A stretch of 64,000 bases of DNA, taken from an uncultured Shimia sp. Its GTDB lineage: Bacteria; Pseudomonadota; Alphaproteobacteria; Rhodobacterales; Rhodobacteraceae. Below are positions 25,935-33,318 of this stretch, in pieces. The notes under the pieces are model-generated. The model was not told where the DNA came from. It worked only from the letters and a program-made list of their open reading frames with translations, and searched no databases. The DNA is taken from assembly GCF_947493595.1 (NCBI RefSeq), contig NZ_CANLRL010000003.1, positions 372,001-436,000 of the forward strand, written 5' to 3'. Made by a program: the position numbers and the translations under genes. The first letter of the stretch is position 1. Each line of letters starts with the position of its first letter.

Positions 25935-26777
25935 ATGAAACGTAGCATTGGGGCCATTTGTGCGCTGGTCGCGCTGAGCGCGTGCCAGCCAGCCGTGCCA
26001 GACAGCGCCGCGGGCGTATTTTACGACGAAAAAACCGGTGAACATCGGCGGACGGCATTGCCACCCGCCAATGCGGTATCCCAAGAGACTATTCCGGACG
26101 CACCGCAGATCGCGACGATTGAGCCGGCGCCTGTGGTTGCCACCGTGCCGCCCGCGCAATCTGTTGCTGCGACGCCCTTGATCACCACCACAACTGCACA
26201 GCCGCAAACTGCGGCAGCGGCGGCGGCCACTGTTCCTTCCACAAGCTCTACTGCGTCAGCAGCCAACGATGCGGCCAGCATTGCCAGCGAAACCACGGCC
26301 GCATTGGCGGCGGCATCGGCCAACTCTGGGGAGCAGCCGCTACACGCCAGTCCCAGTAATCCTGCGCCTCAAGTGTTCTCTAATCCCGGGATTTCGGACG
26401 AGAATGATTTTTCGGCGGTAGATGGACGGCGCTCAATTGAAGCGGACGCGGCACGGCGGGCGCAGAACAAAGCCAACTATACGGTGATTCAGCCAACTGC
26501 GGTGCCAGTGCGTACCGGCGACGGTGGGCCAAATATAGTGGCTTATGCACTTGAGACCAAGCACCCGCGTGGGACCAAGATGTACAGCCGTTTGAAAATT
26601 GGCGGCGCGTCACGTTATGAGAAAGCTTGTGCGAAGTTTAGCAGTGACGAGGCTGCGCAGCGGGCGTTTCTTGAGAAAGGTGGTCCTAAAAAAGACCGCC
26701 TTGGCGTCGACCCGGATGGCGATGGCTATGCCTGTAAGTGGGATCCCAGCCCGTTCCGCGTGGCCGCTGGCAACTAA
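25935..26777 (+). CDS. Lipoprotein with C-terminal excalibur calcium-binding domain
   Basis: A 280-residue exported protein. The leader ends in a lipobox-like ALSAC (C17), so lipid anchoring is expected. Residues about 40-150 are a low-complexity Ala/Thr/Pro/Ser linker. The C-terminal 55 residues form an excalibur domain with the EF-hand-like loop DPDGDGYAC (259-267) and the upstream paired cysteine in YEKACAKFSSDEAAQ. Excalibur domains bind calcium and occur on cell-surface proteins, often nucleases or wall proteins, but no enzymatic domain is present here. It follows gatA by 35 bases and precedes the amidase by two bases, so it may be an envelope partner of the latter. Confidence 0.75.
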   Translation: MKRSIGAICALVALSACQPAVPDSAAGVFYDEKTGEHRRTALPPANAVSQETIPDAPQIATIEPAPVVATVPPAQSVAATPLITTTTAQPQTAAAAAATVPSTSSTASAANDAASIASETTAALAAASANSGEQPLHASPSNPAPQVFSNPGISDENDFSAVDGRRSIEADAARRAQNKANYTVIQPTAVPVRTGDGGPNIVAYALETKHPRGTKMYSRLKIGGASRYEKACAKFSSDEAAQRAFLEKGGPKKDRLGVDPDGDGYACKWDPSPFRVAAGN

Positions 26778-26779
26778 GC

Positions 26780-27445
26780 GTGCTGTCCTCTTTCGAGATT
26801 CATCAGCGTCCCTCTCCGAATTTCGGGGAGCGGCGGGATGGACAGCGGCCTGAGCTGATTGTGATCCACTACACTGCGATGGACAGTGCACAGGCGGCGA
26901 TTGACTGGCTGTGCACTCCTGAAGCCGAAGTGTCTGCGCACTACGTGATTGCTCCGGACGGACAGGTCACGCAGCTGGTGGACGAAGAGATGCGTGCCTG
27001 GCATGCGGGCGTTGGCAGTTGGCAGGGCCAAAGCGATGTGAATTCTCGCAGCATTGGTATTGAGTTGTCCAATAAGGGCGACCATCCGTTTGCTGCTCAG
27101 CAGATAGACGCGCTTGAGGTGCTGTTGGCTGGCATCATGAAGCGGTGGAGCATTGGCCCTGACGGCGTGATTGGGCATTCCGACATGTCGCCGGGGCGTA
27201 AGATTGATCCTGGTCCGAAGTTTGATTGGTTGCGGCTGGCGCGTCAGGGGCTGGCGGTTTGGCCGGATCAAGCGCCTGCCGAGGCGAATTGGGAAGGATG
27301 CGCCGCGCAATTTGGCTACGATCTGGAGAATCCGAATTGTTTCGCAGCTTTTCGCGCGCGGTTCCGGCCTTGGGCTGAAGGGGGCTGTGACGCTGAGGAT
27401 GCGCGCATTGCGGCGCGGTTGGTACAGACCGCACAGAGAGATTGA
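26780..27445 (+). CDS. N-acetylmuramoyl-L-alanine amidase, AmpD/AmiD type
   Basis: A 221-residue zinc amidase of the Amidase_2 family that cuts the bond between muramic acid and the stem peptide, in recycling (AmpD) or outer-membrane cleanup (AmiD). IVIHYTAMDSAQ carries zinc ligand H30. SAHYVIAPDGQVTQLV, RSIGIELSNKG and GHSDMSPGRKIDPG (H133, D143) complete the site. The last about 65 residues extend past the core and may bind substrate. The likely start is GTG at 26780, just after the excalibur stop; no strong ribosome site is visible, so coupling is probable. Without a clear signal peptide it is likely cytosolic, favouring an AmpD-like recycling role. Its stop codon lies within the -35 box of rnpB. 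Confidence 0.82.
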   Translation: MLSSFEIHQRPSPNFGERRDGQRPELIVIHYTAMDSAQAAIDWLCTPEAEVSAHYVIAPDGQVTQLVDEEMRAWHAGVGSWQGQSDVNSRSIGIELSNKGDHPFAAQQIDALEVLLAGIMKRWSIGPDGVIGHSDMSPGRKIDPGPKFDWLRLARQGLAVWPDQAPAEANWEGCAAQFGYDLENPNCFAAFRARFRPWAEGGCDAEDARIAARLVQTAQRD

Positions 27446-27470
27446 CGCTGTTGCGCCTAAGCCCTATTGC
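27442..27470 (+). promoter_or_regulatory. Promoter of rnpB
   Basis: TTGACG (27442-27447), a 17-base spacer and TATTGC (27465-27470) form a near-consensus sigma-70 promoter ending four bases before the RNase P RNA. The -35 overlaps the TGA stop of the amidase gene (27443-27445). Confidence 0.75.
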
Positions 27471-27473
27471 GGG

Positions 27474-27855
27474 GACGCGCAGAGAGTTGGATGGCCGCGG
27501 GGGCGTATGCCCGCGAGGAAAGTCCGGACTCCACAAAGCAACGGTGCCGGGTAACGCCCGGCCGGGGAAACCCGAGGGAAAGCGCCACAGAGAACAGACC
27601 GCTCTCGCTTGCGGGAGTAAGGGTGAAACGGTGGGGTAAGAGCCCACCGCGCGGCTGGCAACAGCGGCGGCACGGCAAGCCCCACCGGGAGCAATGCCAA
27701 ATAGGGACCGCGTGTGCGCAAGCACAGGAGCGCTTTGCTCCGAGCAGGTCCGGGTTGGCAGCTTGAGGTGTCTGGTAACAGGCACCCTAGATGAATGGTC
27801 ATTGAACCGGTTTCGGCCGGGGAACAGAATCCGGCTTATAGGCTCTCTGCGCGTC
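27474..27855 (+). ncRNA. rnpB: RNase P RNA, bacterial class A
   Basis: About 382 bases of catalytic RNA that trims 5' leaders from precursor tRNAs together with the RnpA protein. The 5' GACGCGCAGAGAG pairs with the 3' CTCTCTGCGCGTC to form helix P1. Conserved core segments are present in order: GAGGAAAGTCCGGACTCC, then AGGGTGAAACGGTGGGGTAAGAGCCCACCG in pieces (GGGTGAAACGGTG and GTAAGAGCCCACCG), then AGATGAATGGTC and the terminal ACAGAATCCGGCTTATAG. The ends are set by the P1 pairing and so are approximate. An excellent promoter lies directly upstream. No clear intrinsic terminator is seen in the 70 bases before the next gene. Confidence 0.96.
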
Positions 27856-27926
27856 ACTTACCCATTTTGAACAAGACAAACAGAGGTTTGGCACAATAGT
27901 GTGTGGGCAAAACATACGAGGCCTCC

Positions 27927-28601
27927 ATGAGTATTGTCGAAGAAATTGCCCTGCGCCAAAGCATTCGGTTGGGATTGCTTGTGGTGGGACTGTTGGCGGC
28001 GTTGATTTATGCCGTCTCGTTTTGTCATCGCCCGCCAAGCGTCTGGAAAACATTGGTGAAGACCATTCCAATGCCGGCCTTTGCGGCGGCAGTGGCGGTG
28101 AGTTTCGGCTCTTGGGCGGTAGTTGTAGCGCTCCTGCTGTCGGCGCTAGGAGATCTGGCGTTGTCACGGGATGGCGAGAAGGCCTTTTTGGTCGGCTTGA
28201 TCTCTTTTGCAGCGGCGCATGTGGCGTATGTGGTGTATTTCTGGGACATCGGAGCCGGGCCGCTGGCGGTGCCGGTCTTGTTGGCTGCTTTGGTGCTGTT
28301 TGCTCTATCGACTGAACGTTGGTTAAGCCCTTTTGCCGGCGATCTGCGTTGGCCGGTTAGGGCCTATGTGGTGATCATCTGTGCCATGGGGGCAACGGCC
28401 TTTGGGCTGGTGGATCGTTCGTTGGCGGTGGCTGGTGCAGTGGCCTTCATGGCGTCTGACACACTGTTGGCGATCCAGCTCTTCCGCATGAAACCGGATG
28501 CGTCCCTGCAACGTATGGTGTCTGTTGCGCTGTGGGTGCTTTATGCGGGCGGACAGTTTCTGATTGTGGCGGGCGTGGGCTGGGCGACCCCGCTCTTTTA
28601 A
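27927..28601 (+). CDS. YhhN family (lysoplasmalogenase-like) membrane protein
   Basis: A 224-residue integral membrane protein with about seven or eight hydrophobic helices. The family signature is visible in LLSALGDLALSRDGEKAFLVGLISF, where the Asp of GDL is conserved; it recurs as VAFMASDTLLAIQLF near the end. The animal member TMEM86 and some bacterial members hydrolyse the vinyl-ether bond of lysoplasmalogens, but activity here is inferred only from family. The ATG at 27927 with GAGG upstream is chosen over an earlier one. It stands alone between rnpB and ftsY. Confidence 0.75.
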   Translation: MSIVEEIALRQSIRLGLLVVGLLAALIYAVSFCHRPPSVWKTLVKTIPMPAFAAAVAVSFGSWAVVVALLLSALGDLALSRDGEKAFLVGLISFAAAHVAYVVYFWDIGAGPLAVPVLLAALVLFALSTERWLSPFAGDLRWPVRAYVVIICAMGATAFGLVDRSLAVAGAVAFMASDTLLAIQLFRMKPDASLQRMVSVALWVLYAGGQFLIVAGVGWATPLF

Positions 28602-28649
28602 ATCCCGCAAAATCAGACTAACTGGAGGCAAGCAGTTCCGGAGACCACC

Positions 28650-29744
28650 ATGGCGTTTTTCTCAAAACTCAAAGACAAGCTGTTCAAATCGTCGTCCAAA
28701 TTGGACGAGGGGCTTGAGGCGATTGTCGAAGATGGTGGCGAAGAGACTGAGGCGGTTGCGGTTGAGAGCCCTCCTGTAGAGCAGCCTGCGCCTGCGGCTG
28801 ATGAGGTGGACGCGGTGCCTGTCGTGGAAGACAAAGCACCTGTTGAGGCGGCCAAGACCGGCATCTTGGCGCGCTTGACCGGGCAGAACCAAAGCGGTCC
28901 GGTTGTGAAACGCGTGCTCGACGACGATATGCTTGAGCAGCTCGAAGAGCTGCTGATTGCTTCGGATATGGGGGTAGACACCGCGCTGCGTGTGACAGCG
29001 AACATCGCAGAAGGTCGATTGGGGCGACGTGTCTCCACTCAAGAGATCAAGGATATTCTGGCCACCGAAGTGGCCCGCATCATGGAGACGGTGGCGCGTC
29101 CAATGCCGCTTTACCCGTCCAAGCCACAGGTTGTTCTGGTTGTGGGCGTAAACGGCTCCGGCAAGACCACCACCATCGGCAAGCTGGCTAGCCAGTTCCG
29201 GTCGGCAGGTAAGTCCGTGGTGATTGCGGCGGGGGATACGTTTCGGGCTGCAGCGGTGGAGCAGCTGCAGGTGTGGGGCGAACGCGCAGGCGTGCCGGTT
29301 TTGACAGCGCCAGAGGGCTCCGATCCCGCGAGCCTGGCCTTTGATGCGATGACCAAGGCGGAAGCCGAAGGGGCGGACCTGTTGATGATCGACACCGCCG
29401 GGCGTTTGCAGAACCGTCAGGACCTGATGGAAGAACTTGCCAAGATTGTGCGCGTGATCCGCAAGAAAGACCCGGATGCGCCGCACAACACTTTGCTGGT
29501 GTTGGATGCGACAACTGGGCAGAATGCGATCAGCCAAGTTGAAACTTTCCAGAAGCTGGCTGATGTGTCTGGCTTGGTGATGACCAAACTCGATGGCACG
29601 GCGAAGGGTGGTATTCTCGTGAGCTTGGCGGATAAGTTTGGCCTTCCGATCCATGCAATTGGTGTGGGCGAGCAAATTGATGATTTGCAGCCGTTTGACC
29701 CGGAAGAGTTTGCTGCGGCCTTAACAGGCTTGGAGCAACGGTGA
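28650..29744 (+). CDS. ftsY: Signal recognition particle receptor FtsY
   Basis: A 364-residue SRP GTPase that docks ribosome-nascent-chain complexes at the membrane and passes them to SecYEG. An acidic, Ala/Glu/Pro-rich A domain occupies about residues 15-75 and is short compared with E. coli. The N helical bundle (85-150) and G domain follow, with GVNGSGKTTTIGKLA (166-180), GDTFRAAAVEQL, DTAGR (248-252), TKLDGTAKGG and the closing GVGEQIDDLQPF. GGAG lies six bases before the ATG. The dispersed repeat begins right after its stop and may end the transcript or process it before the downstream DMT gene. Confidence 0.97.
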   Translation: MAFFSKLKDKLFKSSSKLDEGLEAIVEDGGEETEAVAVESPPVEQPAPAADEVDAVPVVEDKAPVEAAKTGILARLTGQNQSGPVVKRVLDDDMLEQLEELLIASDMGVDTALRVTANIAEGRLGRRVSTQEIKDILATEVARIMETVARPMPLYPSKPQVVLVVGVNGSGKTTTIGKLASQFRSAGKSVVIAAGDTFRAAAVEQLQVWGERAGVPVLTAPEGSDPASLAFDAMTKAEAEGADLLMIDTAGRLQNRQDLMEELAKIVRVIRKKDPDAPHNTLLVLDATTGQNAISQVETFQKLADVSGLVMTKLDGTAKGGILVSLADKFGLPIHAIGVGEQIDDLQPFDPEEFAAALTGLEQR

Positions 29745-29799
29745 GCTTCATTTGGCCCCAAATATCCTCCAGGGGGGCGGGGGTGGAAACCCCCCGGAG
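29745..29799 (+). repeat. Dispersed intergenic repeat, copy 2, with G/C hairpin
   Basis: Directly after the ftsY stop, GCTTCATTTGGCC-C-CAAATATCC (29745-29767) matches copy 1 (6076-6054, opposite strand) at 22 of 23 positions. It runs into a hairpin: CTCC-A-GGGGGG (29767-29777) pairs with CCCCCCGGAG (29790-29799). Such an element at a gene end may stabilise or terminate the transcript. The shared core across two unrelated loci marks it as a repeat family. Confidence 0.6.
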
Positions 29800-29823
29800 C
29801 TACCTAACCAATAAGGGTGACAA

Positions 29824-30729
29824 ATGAGTGCGTGGCTGGTGTCCTTGGAGGGCACGGCCTCTGGTCAGCAACTGGCTTTAGTCTTGGCCTTGCTTGCCGC
29901 TTTTTTGCATGCCGTGTTCGGCGCGCTGCAAAAAGGCCGGCATGATCCCTGGCTGACGCGCGGGGCGATCGATTTCAGCTATGCGGCTATGGCGGCACCG
30001 TTTGCGTTATTTGTGGTGCCTTGGCCTGAGCCTCATATGTGGCTGATATTCTTGGGTGCCTTTGTCATTCATACCGGTTACAAGCTCTTGCAAAGCTGGG
30101 CCTACACCAAAGGCGCGTTCACGGTTGTCTATCCTGTGGTGCGCGGGGTGGGGCCATTTTTCACGGTCATTGGCGCCTATCTGATTTTTGGCGAGACCTT
30201 CAGCGGGTTGCAGTGGTTTGGCGTGGCGGTGTTGATGGCGGGTATTCTTGGACTGGCCGTCTACAACATGGTGTTCATGACCGACGGGCGCGAGACCTTG
30301 GTGGCGGCGATGGTAATTGCCGTGTTCACCGGTTTTTTTGTCGCGCTATACACCACCTATGACGCTTACGGCATTCGCGCGACCGCGGATCCGTTCACGT
30401 TCCTTGCGTGGTTCTTCTTGATTGACGGGCTGGTGTTTCCGGTGTTGGCGACGATGAAGTATCGCGCCATGGTCACCCCGCCCACACTTGGCCCATTGAT
30501 GACACGTGGATTTATAGGTGGGCTGGTGGCCTTTGCCAGTTTTGGCTCCGTGATGTTGGCCACACGATTGGACAACGTGGGGGAGGCAGCGGTGCTGCGG
30601 GAAACCTCACCGGTGTTTGCCGCGTTGATTGGCTGGCTGGTGTTGAAAGAGACTGTTGGTCCGCGCCGGATTGCCTTGATGGCATTGATTGCGCTGGGCG
30701 CTGTGATAGTGGAAGTGGGCAGGCAATAG
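29824..30729 (+). CDS. EamA/DMT family transporter
   Basis: A 301-residue inner-membrane protein with ten predicted helices in two EamA repeats, the drug/metabolite transporter fold. The repeats end in LIFGETFSGLQWFGVAVLMAG and LVLKETVGPRRIALMALIALG, the usual E(T)-containing helix 4-5 region. Substrate is unknown. AAGGGTGAC precedes the ATG. It lies 79 bases after ftsY, with the repeat between, and nine bases before yciB, with which it probably shares a transcript. A second DMT gene at 53585-54505 is only distantly similar. Confidence 0.85.
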   Translation: MSAWLVSLEGTASGQQLALVLALLAAFLHAVFGALQKGRHDPWLTRGAIDFSYAAMAAPFALFVVPWPEPHMWLIFLGAFVIHTGYKLLQSWAYTKGAFTVVYPVVRGVGPFFTVIGAYLIFGETFSGLQWFGVAVLMAGILGLAVYNMVFMTDGRETLVAAMVIAVFTGFFVALYTTYDAYGIRATADPFTFLAWFFLIDGLVFPVLATMKYRAMVTPPTLGPLMTRGFIGGLVAFASFGSVMLATRLDNVGEAAVLRETSPVFAALIGWLVLKETVGPRRIALMALIALGAVIVEVGRQ

Positions 30730-30738
30730 GGGCGCGAC

Positions 30739-31359
30739 ATGGCTGAGAGTACTTCTGAGAAAAAGATCAATCCGATGCTGAAGATGGGGTTGGAGTTGGG
30801 ACCCATTGTGGTGTTCTTTGTCGCCTATCTGCGGTTGCGGGACCAAACCATTGAGATAGGCGGCACCGCCTATGATGGGTTCATTGTTGCCACCGCCGGG
30901 TTTATTCCGCTGCTGATTCTGACCACGGGAATTTTGTGGAAGCTGACCGGCAAGCTCTCGAAGATGCAGGTGGCCACCTTGGTGTTGGTGATCCTGTTTG
31001 GCGGGCTGTCGGTCTGGCTCAATGACGAGCGGTTCTTCAAGATGAAGCCAACCATGATCTACCTTCTGTTTGGTGGTGCATTGGGAGTCGGCTTGCTGCG
31101 CGGGCAGAGCTATTTGAAGTTTGTGATGGAAGAGATGATGCCCTTGAAAGAAGAGGGCTGGCTGCTTTTGACCAAGCGACTGACCGCGTTTTTCATCGGA
31201 TTGGCGGTGCTCAATGAGGTGATCTGGCGCACCCAGAGCACGGACACTTGGGTGTATTTTAAGACCTTTGGCCTGACGGCTGCGGTGTTTGTCTTCTTCA
31301 TGACGCAAGGCAAAATCTTCCAAGACTACGCCTTGGAAGAAGAGACTGACGAAGGGTAG
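30739..31359 (+). CDS. yciB: Inner-membrane septation protein YciB / IspA (IspZ) family
   Basis: A 206-residue protein with five or six membrane helices belonging to the YciB family, required for normal septation in Shigella and interacting with envelope-elongation proteins in E. coli. The family pattern includes LELGPIVVFFVAYLR, KPTMIYLLFGGALGVG, LTKRLTAFFIGLAVLNEVIW and WVYFKTFGLTAAVFVF. AGGGG precedes the ATG. It closes the ftsY-DMT-yciB run. A weak TTCTCCCGA/TCGGAAGAGAA hairpin near 31386-31410 lies between it and the convergent GST gene. Confidence 0.92.
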   Translation: MAESTSEKKINPMLKMGLELGPIVVFFVAYLRLRDQTIEIGGTAYDGFIVATAGFIPLLILTTGILWKLTGKLSKMQVATLVLVILFGGLSVWLNDERFFKMKPTMIYLLFGGALGVGLLRGQSYLKFVMEEMMPLKEEGWLLLTKRLTAFFIGLAVLNEVIWRTQSTDTWVYFKTFGLTAAVFVFFMTQGKIFQDYALEEETDEG

Positions 31360-31418
31360 GCTGCCTCCCCTTTCTGGTATCGACGCTTCTCCCGAGATTT
31401 CGGAAGAGAATTGCCCGT

Positions 31419-32108
31419 CTAGGTGTGTGATCCAAACAGATCGTTTTGCACCCAGGTGTCGGACCGGTCGGCACGCAGGTCTGCGTGTAAGGCGCGGCCG
31501 CGCCGCAACGCTGGGCGCGCCCATAGTGTTTTGAGCCAGCGGGCCATATGAGGTGTGTCGTCCAATGTTTGCTCCTGCCCTTCCCACAGTGAGGCCCAGC
31601 CCCAGGCGGCCATGTCCGCGATGGAGTAAAAATCGCCAGCCAGATATTCGGTTTGTGCCAATCGGCGATCTAGCACACCATAAAGCCGCGCGGTTTCGTC
31701 CCGATAGCGGGCCTTGGCGTAGGCGATGTCCTCAGGCGCATATTTGAGGAAGTGATGGGTTTGGCCCGCCATGGGACCAAGTCCGCCCATTTGCCACATC
31801 AGCCACTCCTCTACCGCCACCTGGTCTCGCTCTGAGGCGCCCATAAATAGGCCGGTTTTGCGGGCGAGGTAGAGCAGGATCGCCCCGCTTTCAAAAATCG
31901 AGATTGGCTGATCGTCAGGACCATTCGGGTCAACAATCGCGGGCATCCGGTTGTTTGGCGCGATCTTTAGGAAATCTTTGTCAAACTGATCACCAGCGCC
32001 GATGTTGATCAAGTGGGTGCCGTAAGGCAGCGCCATTTCTTCCAACGCGATGGAGATTTTCCAGCCGTTTGGGGTGGGCCAGTAGTAGAGGTCGATGGGC
32101 TTTTGCAT
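31419..32108 (-). CDS. Glutathione S-transferase family protein (YfcG/YghU-like)
   Basis: A 229-residue two-domain GST. The thioredoxin-like N-domain has YYWPTPNGWKISIALEE, a cis-proline loop in RMPAIVDPNG and the glutathione-gamma-glutamyl site FESGAILLYLA. The C-domain is helical (YLAGDFYSIADMAAWGWA). The PTPNGWK start points to the nu-class YfcG/YghU group, which have disulfide-bond reductase activity; the precise substrate is unknown. GAGGAG stands before the ATG. It lies downstream of the alpha/beta hydrolase on the same strand, 37 bases after it. Confidence 0.88.
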   Translation of the reverse strand: MQKPIDLYYWPTPNGWKISIALEEMALPYGTHLINIGAGDQFDKDFLKIAPNNRMPAIVDPNGPDDQPISIFESGAILLYLARKTGLFMGASERDQVAVEEWLMWQMGGLGPMAGQTHHFLKYAPEDIAYAKARYRDETARLYGVLDRRLAQTEYLAGDFYSIADMAAWGWASLWEGQEQTLDDTPHMARWLKTLWARPALRRGRALHADLRADRSDTWVQNDLFGSHT

Positions 32109-32145
32109 GGATGCTCCTCACAGGTGGAGCGCAATGATGCCGGTT

Positions 32146-33057
32146 TCAGGCTGTGCTGCAAGAGGGCACGTTTGGGCTTGGGCGTACCGAAGCCAGGTAT
32201 GAGCGAGGTGTGAGTTGTGCTTGTAACGTCTGCAATGGCAAAGACGCCGGATTGCGCAACAGATCTGCGTAAAAAGCCATAGCGCCGCGCCGCAGGTAAG
32301 GGGACCAGTGGCAGAGCCAATGGGCAGGTGGGTCGATAGTGTGCCCAAGGGCTGCAAGCCGTTTGAGGCCCGGTTTGTCGTCCAATCGAATGGTCAGAGC
32401 GTTTGGCGCGTCAAAGCCGCGGCCGATAGAGCGGTCGTGTGCGCGGCTCCGGCCCAAAAGCTGCTCAAAAAGGATGTCATAAAAGGCGTTTTCACCGCTG
32501 ACCACGTTGAAGAGTTCTGCGCCCTGTCCGGCGTCCGTACGCAGAGCCATGGCGGCAGATGGACGAAAAACCGCGCCGTTCAAAAGAATGATACGTCCTA
32601 TATCACCAATTGAGAGGCGGTGCAGGGCTTGAAGCGCAACATAGGCGCCCATTGAATGAGCCACCAGGTTCACCGGACGGTTCGGGTCTTGTCTGCGGAG
32701 CTGTTGCACCAGTGTAGCCAGAGCATGTGAGGCGCGGATCGCGGAGCGCAGAGCTTGTTTCAAGGAGCCGCGCGCATTCCAACCAAACGCAACTCCAACG
32801 CCGCTGTTTGGGATCGGTGAAAGGTAGCCAAGATGTTTGGGCCAACTCACGACCTTCGCGCTAGCGGCATCCAATGGGGCAAATATATGGGCGTGTGGGC
32901 ATCGACCGGGGACATAGGGGCGAAACTTGTATCCATGCAACATGACGGTGATCGGGCCATCGGTCTCCAGCGTTCGATTTAGCACTGGCAACAGTGGGGC
33001 GTCTGTACCGTGCAACACCGGTTTGCGACCTTCTGCGTTGATCCGAATGAGTGCCAT
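32146..33057 (-). CDS. Alpha/beta-hydrolase fold protein
   Basis: A 303-residue putative serine hydrolase. ITVMLHGYKFRPYVPG supplies the oxyanion HG motif, and NLVAHSMGAYVALQAL the nucleophile elbow (A-H-S-M-G, with Ala where Gly is usual). A histidine in the LAALGHTIDPPAHWLCH region may complete the triad. Residues between suggest a carboxylesterase or thioesterase; the substrate is unknown. There is no signal peptide. The ATG at 33057 has AAGGGATT upstream and is preferred to one six codons earlier. It is divergent from metZ, whose promoter lies within the shared 261-base region. Confidence 0.75.
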   Translation of the reverse strand: MALIRINAEGRKPVLHGTDAPLLPVLNRTLETDGPITVMLHGYKFRPYVPGRCPHAHIFAPLDAASAKVVSWPKHLGYLSPIPNSGVGVAFGWNARGSLKQALRSAIRASHALATLVQQLRRQDPNRPVNLVAHSMGAYVALQALHRLSIGDIGRIILLNGAVFRPSAAMALRTDAGQGAELFNVVSGENAFYDILFEQLLGRSRAHDRSIGRGFDAPNALTIRLDDKPGLKRLAALGHTIDPPAHWLCHWSPYLRRGAMAFYADLLRNPASLPLQTLQAQLTPRSYLASVRPSPNVPSCSTA

Positions 33058-33151
33058 CTGTGCAATCCCTTTCACCTAATCTTAGTGTTGCGCAAAAATG
33101 TGCAGATTGCGTAAAGCAGGCGTTACAGGAAGGTGAACGGGCCCGTGTGGC

Positions 33152-33180
33152 TTGACGTTTGCGGCGTTGCGGCGTAATTC
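33152..33180 (+). promoter_or_regulatory. Promoter of metZ
   Basis: TTGACG (33152-33157), 17 bases, TAATTC (33175-33180): a near-consensus sigma-70 promoter. It would start transcription about five to eight bases before or at the first base-paired strand of the SAM-II aptamer, exactly as needed for a leader riboswitch. Confidence 0.75.
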
Positions 33181-33184
33181 GCCT

Positions 33185-33240
33185 GTGTGGCGATTTGTTA
33201 CCGGATTGCGGGCCACGTTAAAGATGCCGCTAAAGAGGTC
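33185..33240 (+). promoter_or_regulatory. SAM-II riboswitch aptamer in the metZ leader
   Basis: GTGGC (33187-33191) pairs with GCCAC (33212-33216) to form P1. The diagnostic CGATTTG follows P1, CCGGATTGC fills the loop, CACGTTAAAG follows the second P1 strand, and GCTAAAG (33229-33235) is the pseudoknot partner. Order and wording match the SAM-II class found upstream of methionine genes in Alphaproteobacteria, including metZ/metA. S-adenosylmethionine binding should reduce metZ expression. The aptamer is followed by a terminator hairpin, suggesting transcriptional control. Confidence 0.88.
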
Positions 33241-33250
33241 AGGACGAAGG

Positions 33251-33287
33251 AGCCCCTTCCGCTTGGCCGGAACGGGGCTTTTTATTT
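33251..33287 (+). terminator. Intrinsic terminator in the metZ leader (riboswitch expression platform)
   Basis: AGCCCCTTCCG (33251-33261) pairs with CGGAACGGGGCT (33268-33279), 11 pairs with one bulged C, followed by TTTTTATTT. It lies between the SAM-II aptamer and metZ, so it should end transcription when SAM is abundant. Confidence 0.82.
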
Positions 33288-33318
33288 GGGTCGGTCTGAG
33301 GGACCCGGGAGAGATGAC

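Noticed and set aside
33187-33318. In-frame GTG that would extend metZ by 44 codons
   Set aside because: The stretch is the SAM-II aptamer and terminator; the ATG at 33319 has its own ribosome site and matches the family N-terminus.
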